Part shown: one piece after another, positions 63,392-64,000 of the stretch
Layout: the number at the start of each line of letters is the position of its first letter
How positions within the stretch are numbered: the stretch's first letter is position 1
Origin: Peptacetobacter hiranonis
GTDB taxonomy: Bacteria > Bacillota > Clostridia > Peptostreptococcales > Peptostreptococcaceae
Assembly: GCF_008151785.1 (NCBI RefSeq)
Contig: NZ_CP036523.1
Location: 2,344,019-2,408,018 of the forward strand
DNA: 64,000 bases
Reading direction: 5' to 3'
The notes under the pieces: generated by a model
The model's input: the letters and a program-made list of their open reading frames with translations, nothing else
What the model was told of the DNA's origin: nothing
The model's database searches: none
Position numbers and translations under genes: made by a program

Positions 63392-64000
63392 ATGAGCAAC
63401 AAAATCGCACCATTAGAAAAAAGTATTCAAGAACTTTCTAATAAATATCATATAGTTAGTTATGATTTATACAAAGGTATAAAACTTGCTTTTATGTCAT
63501 TAACTGGCAACAAACATACTGATACGCATGAGCCATTAAGACATATTTTAGAAATCAATTACTGCCATAAGGGAAGAATTGGGTGGAAAATGTCTAATGG
63601 AAATAGCGTTTACTTAGGGGAACATGATTTTTCATTACATACAATGGAATATTGTTCTAACTCTACAATAACTTTACCTAATGAATACTATGAGGGGATT
63701 ACCATTTATATTGACTTAAATACCCTTTCAGAAGAACCGCCAGAATTATTAAAAAATACTGGGATTACAGGAAATAGTATACTTGATAAATTTTGTAAAG
63801 ATGGAAATTTTTCAGCTTTTATTGGTAATGAAGAAACAGACGCTATCTTTTCATCATTCTATCATCAGCCAAAAGAATTTCAACTTGCGTATTGGCGAAT
63901 AAAAGTGATAGAACTCTTACTGTATCTAAGTAAATTATCCTTCGATACAGAAAACCGATTGTCTGAATATCAATCTGAACAAGTTGAACTTGTTCGTAGT
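63392..64000 (+). CDS. AraC family transcriptional regulator, C-terminally cut by window edge
   Basis: 203 codons from the ATG at 63392 (AAGGAG upstream) to the window end. The visible part is the variable N-terminal sensing region, with the cupin-like pattern IT-E-P-L-RHILEINYCHKGRIGWKM, an LGEHDFSLHTMEYC stretch and FPNEYYEGI-like TLPNEYYEGITIYID. It then continues to the RIKVIELLLYLSKL linker helix that precedes the AraC HTH domain in this class. The DNA-binding domain itself is outside the window. Such ArsR-AraC pairs on clostridial elements often precede transporter genes (from memory). Confidence 0.75.
   Translation, partial: MSNKIAPLEKSIQELSNKYHIVSYDLYKGIKLAFMSLTGNKHTDTHEPLRHILEINYCHKGRIGWKMSNGNSVYLGEHDFSLHTMEYCSNSTITLPNEYYEGITIYIDLNTLSEEPPELLKNTGITGNSILDKFCKDGNFSAFIGNEETDAIFSSFYHQPKEFQLAYWRIKVIELLLYLSKLSFDTENRLSEYQSEQVELVRS

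Larger units (their letters stand above)
56076..64000. mobile_element. Integrative mobile element (Tn5397/Tn916-like modules with metal-resistance cargo), right part outside the window
   Basis: Everything from the junction to the window end is foreign to the flanking chromosome. It begins with a large serine recombinase; then come non-coding repeats, a MobT relaxase, a Tn916-type oriT, an ArsR/P-type ATPase/HMA module, and ArsR and AraC regulators. The GC content is visibly higher in the recombinase-relaxase part, and glutamine codons shift from CAG to mixed CAA/CAG. No coupling protein (TcpA/FtsK), VirB4-like ATPase or other transfer gene is seen up to 64000. It is either a mobilizable element or a rearranged conjugative one continuing to the right. 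Confidence 0.82.

Overview
The window is an AT-rich stretch of a Gram-positive anaerobe chromosome. A 16S-tRNA-Ala-23S-5S operon, three cell-wall-binding type 2 (CWB2) repeats on a surface protein, a single-chain PurL of the Firmicutes type and a CbiMNQO importer under a cobalamin riboswitch all point to the Clostridia. I infer the Peptostreptococcaceae (Peptostreptococcus or a close relative); the family is an inference, not a measured placement. Most genes lie on the minus strand. In the chromosomal genes I read, glutamine is mostly CAG although third positions are otherwise A/T-rich.

Layout. 1-4.4 kb: two secreted or surface proteins (a GH20 hexosaminidase cut by the window edge, and an LRR/CWB2 protein). 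4.8-9.9 kb: housekeeping genes (cyclophilin, patatin-like lipase, M18 aminopeptidase, PcrA helicase). 10-13.1 kb: the cobalt importer cbiMNQO with its riboswitch and terminator, just downstream of the rRNA operon (13.2-18.3 kb). 18.4-22.8 kb: an orphan substrate-binding lipoprotein, a hemolysin III-type membrane protein, a DUF1097 protein and a Na+/alanine-glycine symporter behind a glycine riboswitch. 23-26.4 kb: a cadC-cadA type metal-efflux operon whose ATPase has duplicated HMA domains and a His/Cys-rich repeat. 26.5-30.3 kb: an operon joining two DUF169 paralogues to a polar amino acid ABC importer. 30.8-37.2 kb: poorly characterised genes, including a Cys-rich TPR protein, a DUF5685 protein and an orphan protein with a DnaA-N-like domain. 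37.3-48.1 kb: the purine operon purE-F-M-N-H-D-L, which lacks purC and whose PurF has lost its catalytic N-terminal cysteine. 48.3-56 kb: a pentapeptide-repeat protein, a 5'-nucleotidase, a COG0523 GTPase, a LytTR regulator with its membrane partner, and fucO with a TetR regulator.

From about 56.07 kb to beyond the right edge lies an integrated mobile element. It interrupts a gene for an HTH plus desulfoferrodoxin-like protein. Its end carries a TndX/TnpX-type large serine recombinase. Inward come degenerate 120-bp repeats, a Tn916 Orf20-like (MobT) relaxase, a Tn916/ICEBs1-like oriT hairpin and a second metal-resistance module (separate HMA protein, P-type ATPase, ArsR), followed by a divergent ArsR gene and a truncated AraC-type regulator. 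No coupling protein or mating-channel gene is visible before the window ends, so the visible part looks like a mobilizable element or a rearranged Tn916/Tn5397 relative.

I consider the most unusual points to be: PurF with Ser instead of the nucleophilic Cys; the DUF169-ABC operon; the interrupted HTH-superoxide-reductase-like gene, whose remaining half still has a good ribosome-binding site; the hybrid make-up of the mobile element; and the orphan DnaA-N-like protein.
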